Below the pieces are notes generated by a model, which worked only from the letters and a program-made list of their open reading frames with translations, searched no databases and was not told the DNA's origin. A stretch of DNA of 64,000 bases from Massilia sp. IC2-477 (lineage in GTDB: Bacteria; Pseudomonadota; Gammaproteobacteria; Burkholderiales; Burkholderiaceae_D). The translations under genes were made by a program, and so were the position numbers. Of the stretch, positions 61,681 to 64,000 are shown in pieces (the first letter of the stretch is position 1; each line of letters begins with the position of its first letter). The stretch lies in assembly GCF_020707265.1 (NCBI RefSeq), contig NZ_JAJFEQ010000015.1:34591-98590 (forward strand). The letters are read 5' to 3'.

Positions 61681-63786
61681 ATGGCACGCACTACCCCCAT
61701 TGAGCGCTACCGCAACATCGGTATTTCCGCTCACATCGACGCCGGTAAAACGACGACCACCGAGCGCATCCTGTTCTACACGGGTGTGAACCACAAGATC
61801 GGTGAAGTGCACGACGGCGCCGCCACCATGGACTGGATGGAGCAGGAGCAAGAGCGCGGTATTACCATTACCTCGGCAGCGACGACCTGCTTCTGGAAGG
61901 GTATGGCCAACAACTTCGAGCCGCACCGCTTCAACATCATCGATACCCCGGGCCACGTCGACTTCACCATCGAAGTGGAACGTTCGATGCGCGTCCTGGA
62001 CGGCGCATGCATGGTCTACTGCGCAGTCGGCGGCGTGCAGCCGCAGTCGGAAACCGTGTGGCGTCAGGCTAACAAGTACAAGGTTCCGCGTCTGGCGTTC
62101 GTCAACAAGATGGACCGTACCGGTGCGAACTTCTTCAAGGTGTACGAGCAGATGCGCGCCCGCCTGAAGGCCAACCCGATCCCGCTGCAGATCCCGATCG
62201 GCGCCGAAGACAACTTCAAGGGCGTGGTCGACCTGGTCAAGATGAAGGCGATCCTCTGGGACGACGCTTCGCAGGGCATGAAGTTCGACTACGTCGACGT
62301 GCCGGCCGAGCTGGTCGACCAGGCCAACGAGTGGCGCGAGAAGCTGGTCGAAACCGCCGCTGAAGCGTCGGAAGACCTGATGAACAAGTATCTCGAAGAA
62401 GGCGAACTGTCGGAAGCCGAGATCAAGAAGGCGCTGCGCGAGCGCACCATCAACGGCGAAATCGTCCCGATGATGTGCGGCACCGCATTCAAGAACAAGG
62501 GCGTGCAGGCAATGCTGGACGCGGTCATCGAATACCTGCCGTCGCCAGTGGACATCCCGCCGGTCGGTGGTACCGATGAAGACGACCAGCCGGTCACCCG
62601 CAAGGCTGACGACAGCGAGAAGTTCGCTGCGCTGGCATTCAAGATCATGACCGACCCGTTCGTCGGCCAGCTGATCTTCTTCCGCGTGTACTCGGGCGTC
62701 ATCAATTCGGGCGACACCGTCTACAACCCGATCAAGGGCAAGAAGGAACGCGTCGGCCGTATTCTGCAGATGCACGCCAACCAGCGTGAAGAGATCAAGG
62801 AAGTCCGCGCAGGCGACATCGCCGCAGCAGTCGGCCTGAAAGAAGCAACCACCGGCGAGACCCTGTGCGATCCGTCGGCACCGATCATCCTCGAAAAGAT
62901 GGTGTTCCCGGAGCCGGTCATCCAGCAGGCAGTCGAGCCGAAGACCAAGGCTGACCAGGAAAAGATGGGCCTGGCACTGAACCGTCTGGCTCAGGAAGAC
63001 CCGTCGTTCCGCGTGCGTACCGACGAAGAATCGGGCCAGACCATCATCGGTGGTATGGGCGAGCTGCACCTGGAAATTATCGTTGACCGCATGAAGCGTG
63101 AGTTCAACGTGGAAGCAACCGTCGGCAAGCCGCAGGTTGCATACCGCGAAACCATCCGCAAGGCAGTCACCGACGTCGAAGGCAAGTTCGTCAAGCAGTC
63201 GGGCGGTCGCGGCCAGTACGGTCACGCTGTCCTGTCGATCGAGCCGCAAGAGCCGGGCAAGGGCTTCGAATTCGTCGACGCCATCAAGGGCGGTGTGGTT
63301 CCTCGCGAATACATCCCGGCAGTCGAGAAGGGTGTGCGCGAAACCCTGACCGCTGGCGTGCTGGCTGGTTACCCGGTGGTTGACGTGAAAGTCACCCTGA
63401 CCTTCGGTTCGTACCACGACGTCGACTCGAACGAAAACGCGTTCCGCATGGCGGGCTCGATGGCGTTCAAGGACGGCTGCCGTAAAGCGAATCCGGTCAT
63501 CCTCGAGCCGATGATGGCCGTGGAAGTGGAAACGCCGGAAGACTACGCCGGTTCCGTGATGGGCGACCTGTCGTCCCGCCGCGGTATGGTGCAGGGCATG
63601 GACGAAATCCCGGGCGGCGGCGGCAAGATCATCAAGGCCGAAGTCCCGCTGTCGGAAATGTTCGGTTACTCGACCTCGCTGCGTTCGGCAACCCAGGGCC
63701 GTGCGACCTACACGATGGAGTTCAAGCACTATTCGGAAGCTCCGAAGCACGTGATCGACGCTATCGTGACCGCGAAAGCCAAGTAA
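61681..63786 (+). CDS. fusA: Elongation factor G
   Basis: 701 residues, full length. The GTPase domain has G1 AHIDAGKTTTTERILFYTG, G3 DTPGHVDF and G4 NKMDRTG. Domain II follows (GQLIFFRVYSGVINSGD), then domain IV (GGRGQYGHAVLSIEP, GVVPREYIPAVEKGVRE) and domain V (EPMMAVEVETPEDYAGSVMGDLSSRRGMVQGMD). It catalyses translocation and, with RRF, ribosome recycling. AGGAAAAATT precedes the ATG. The codon choice is richer in T-ending codons than neighbours outside the operon, as expected of a highly expressed gene. Confidence 0.99.
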   Translation: MARTTPIERYRNIGISAHIDAGKTTTTERILFYTGVNHKIGEVHDGAATMDWMEQEQERGITITSAATTCFWKGMANNFEPHRFNIIDTPGHVDFTIEVERSMRVLDGACMVYCAVGGVQPQSETVWRQANKYKVPRLAFVNKMDRTGANFFKVYEQMRARLKANPIPLQIPIGAEDNFKGVVDLVKMKAILWDDASQGMKFDYVDVPAELVDQANEWREKLVETAAEASEDLMNKYLEEGELSEAEIKKALRERTINGEIVPMMCGTAFKNKGVQAMLDAVIEYLPSPVDIPPVGGTDEDDQPVTRKADDSEKFAALAFKIMTDPFVGQLIFFRVYSGVINSGDTVYNPIKGKKERVGRILQMHANQREEIKEVRAGDIAAAVGLKEATTGETLCDPSAPIILEKMVFPEPVIQQAVEPKTKADQEKMGLALNRLAQEDPSFRVRTDEESGQTIIGGMGELHLEIIVDRMKREFNVEATVGKPQVAYRETIRKAVTDVEGKFVKQSGGRGQYGHAVLSIEPQEPGKGFEFVDAIKGGVVPREYIPAVEKGVRETLTAGVLAGYPVVDVKVTLTFGSYHDVDSNENAFRMAGSMAFKDGCRKANPVILEPMMAVEVETPEDYAGSVMGDLSSRRGMVQGMDEIPGGGGKIIKAEVPLSEMFGYSTSLRSATQGRATYTMEFKHYSEAPKHVIDAIVTAKAK

Positions 63787-63796
63787 TAAAACAATC

Positions 63797-63826
63797 GGAA
63801 ACGGGCGCCATCTGGCGTCCGTTTCC
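63797..63826 (+). other. Hairpin between fusA and tuf
   Basis: GGAAACGGGCGCCA-TC-TGGCGTCCGTTTCC is a 14-bp stem (one G-T pair) 10 bp past the fusA stop. There is no T tract after it, so it is more likely an mRNA processing or stability structure than a full terminator. Confidence 0.5.
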
Positions 63827-63876
63827 AGGCAAGCTTAAAACACAAATAAATCGTTTCTTTTAAAGGAAGATAGGAA

Positions 63877-64000
63877 ATGGCAAAGGAAAAATTCGAACGG
63901 ACCAAGCCGCACGTCAACGTCGGCACCATCGGTCACGTTGACCACGGCAAAACCACCCTGACGGCTGCAATCGCAACCGTTCTGTCGAAGAAGTTCGGCG
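63877..64000 (+). CDS. tuf: Elongation factor Tu (truncated by window end)
   Basis: 41 complete codons from ATG 63877 (AGGAAGATAGGAA upstream): MAKEKFERTKPHVNVGTIGH then VDHGKTTLTAAIATVLSKKFG, which is the EF-Tu N-terminus with the P-loop GHVDHGKT. It delivers aminoacyl-tRNA to the ribosome. The rest lies beyond the window. The position after fusA is standard for the str operon. Confidence 0.99.
   Translation, partial: MAKEKFERTKPHVNVGTIGHVDHGKTTLTAAIATVLSKKFG

Overview
The window is GC-rich (most codons end in G or C) and reads as a chromosomal segment of a betaproteobacterium, most likely Oxalobacteraceae (Massilia/Telluria/Duganella type). That placement is an inference from the Burkholderiales-like str operon at the right end, the overall protein content, and a dispersed hairpin repeat that begins GTAGGGTGGGCGG. 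I see no rRNA, tRNA, CRISPR array, insertion sequence or prophage.

Layout. 1-4.9 kb (minus): truncated LytS-type sensor kinase, secreted NTF2-like protein, then an Lrp-type regulator / branched-chain amino-acid binding protein / DUF885 peptidase-like run ending in a clear terminator. 5.1-7.0 kb (plus): a cysteine desulfurase fused to a degenerate metallo-beta-lactamase-like domain and a rhodanese, divergent from the regulator. 7.3-18 kb (plus): a very large cyclic beta-1,2-glucan synthase homologue whose glycosyltransferase and phosphorylase motifs both look destroyed, translationally coupled to a Tsx-like outer-membrane channel, then a secreted PHP-type metallohydrolase. 18-25 kb: TMEM165-type Mn exporter, M1 aminopeptidase, beta-lactamase-fold hydrolase, Deg-type protease, exported methyltransferase.

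25.2-41.1 kb (plus) is the most system-like part. Two tandem TldD/TldE pairs (only the TldD members carry Tat signals) run into DUF4159, a MoxR ATPase, DUF58, a BatA-like membrane protein, a DUF4175-like protein and another membrane protein, most of them overlapping or nearly touching. Next comes ExbB, ExbD and a TonB/TolA-like protein ending in a jelly-roll-like domain. I read this as a candidate envelope assembly or maturation system.

41-55 kb: two small conserved proteins, a TonB-dependent receptor, an alpha/beta hydrolase, and a minus-strand run containing a MacAB-type ABC exporter with its own NtrC-type response regulator and kinase, a GST and a spermidine-synthase-like protein. 55-60 kb: a PQQ sugar dehydrogenase-PEBP fusion, a membrane-anchored MutS-like ATPase and a phosphoethanolamine transferase. 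60.4-64 kb: the str operon rpsL-rpsG-fusA-tuf (tuf truncated), with a strong sigma-70 promoter.

Four GTAGGGTGGGCGG-type elements sit at gene 3' ends. In two of them extra perfect palindromes are nested in or beside the hairpins. A cluster of TGTCCG/CGGACA hexamers occurs upstream of both the tldD run and the macAB run. All family assignments rest on reading protein sequences and recalled consensus motifs; no database search was run.
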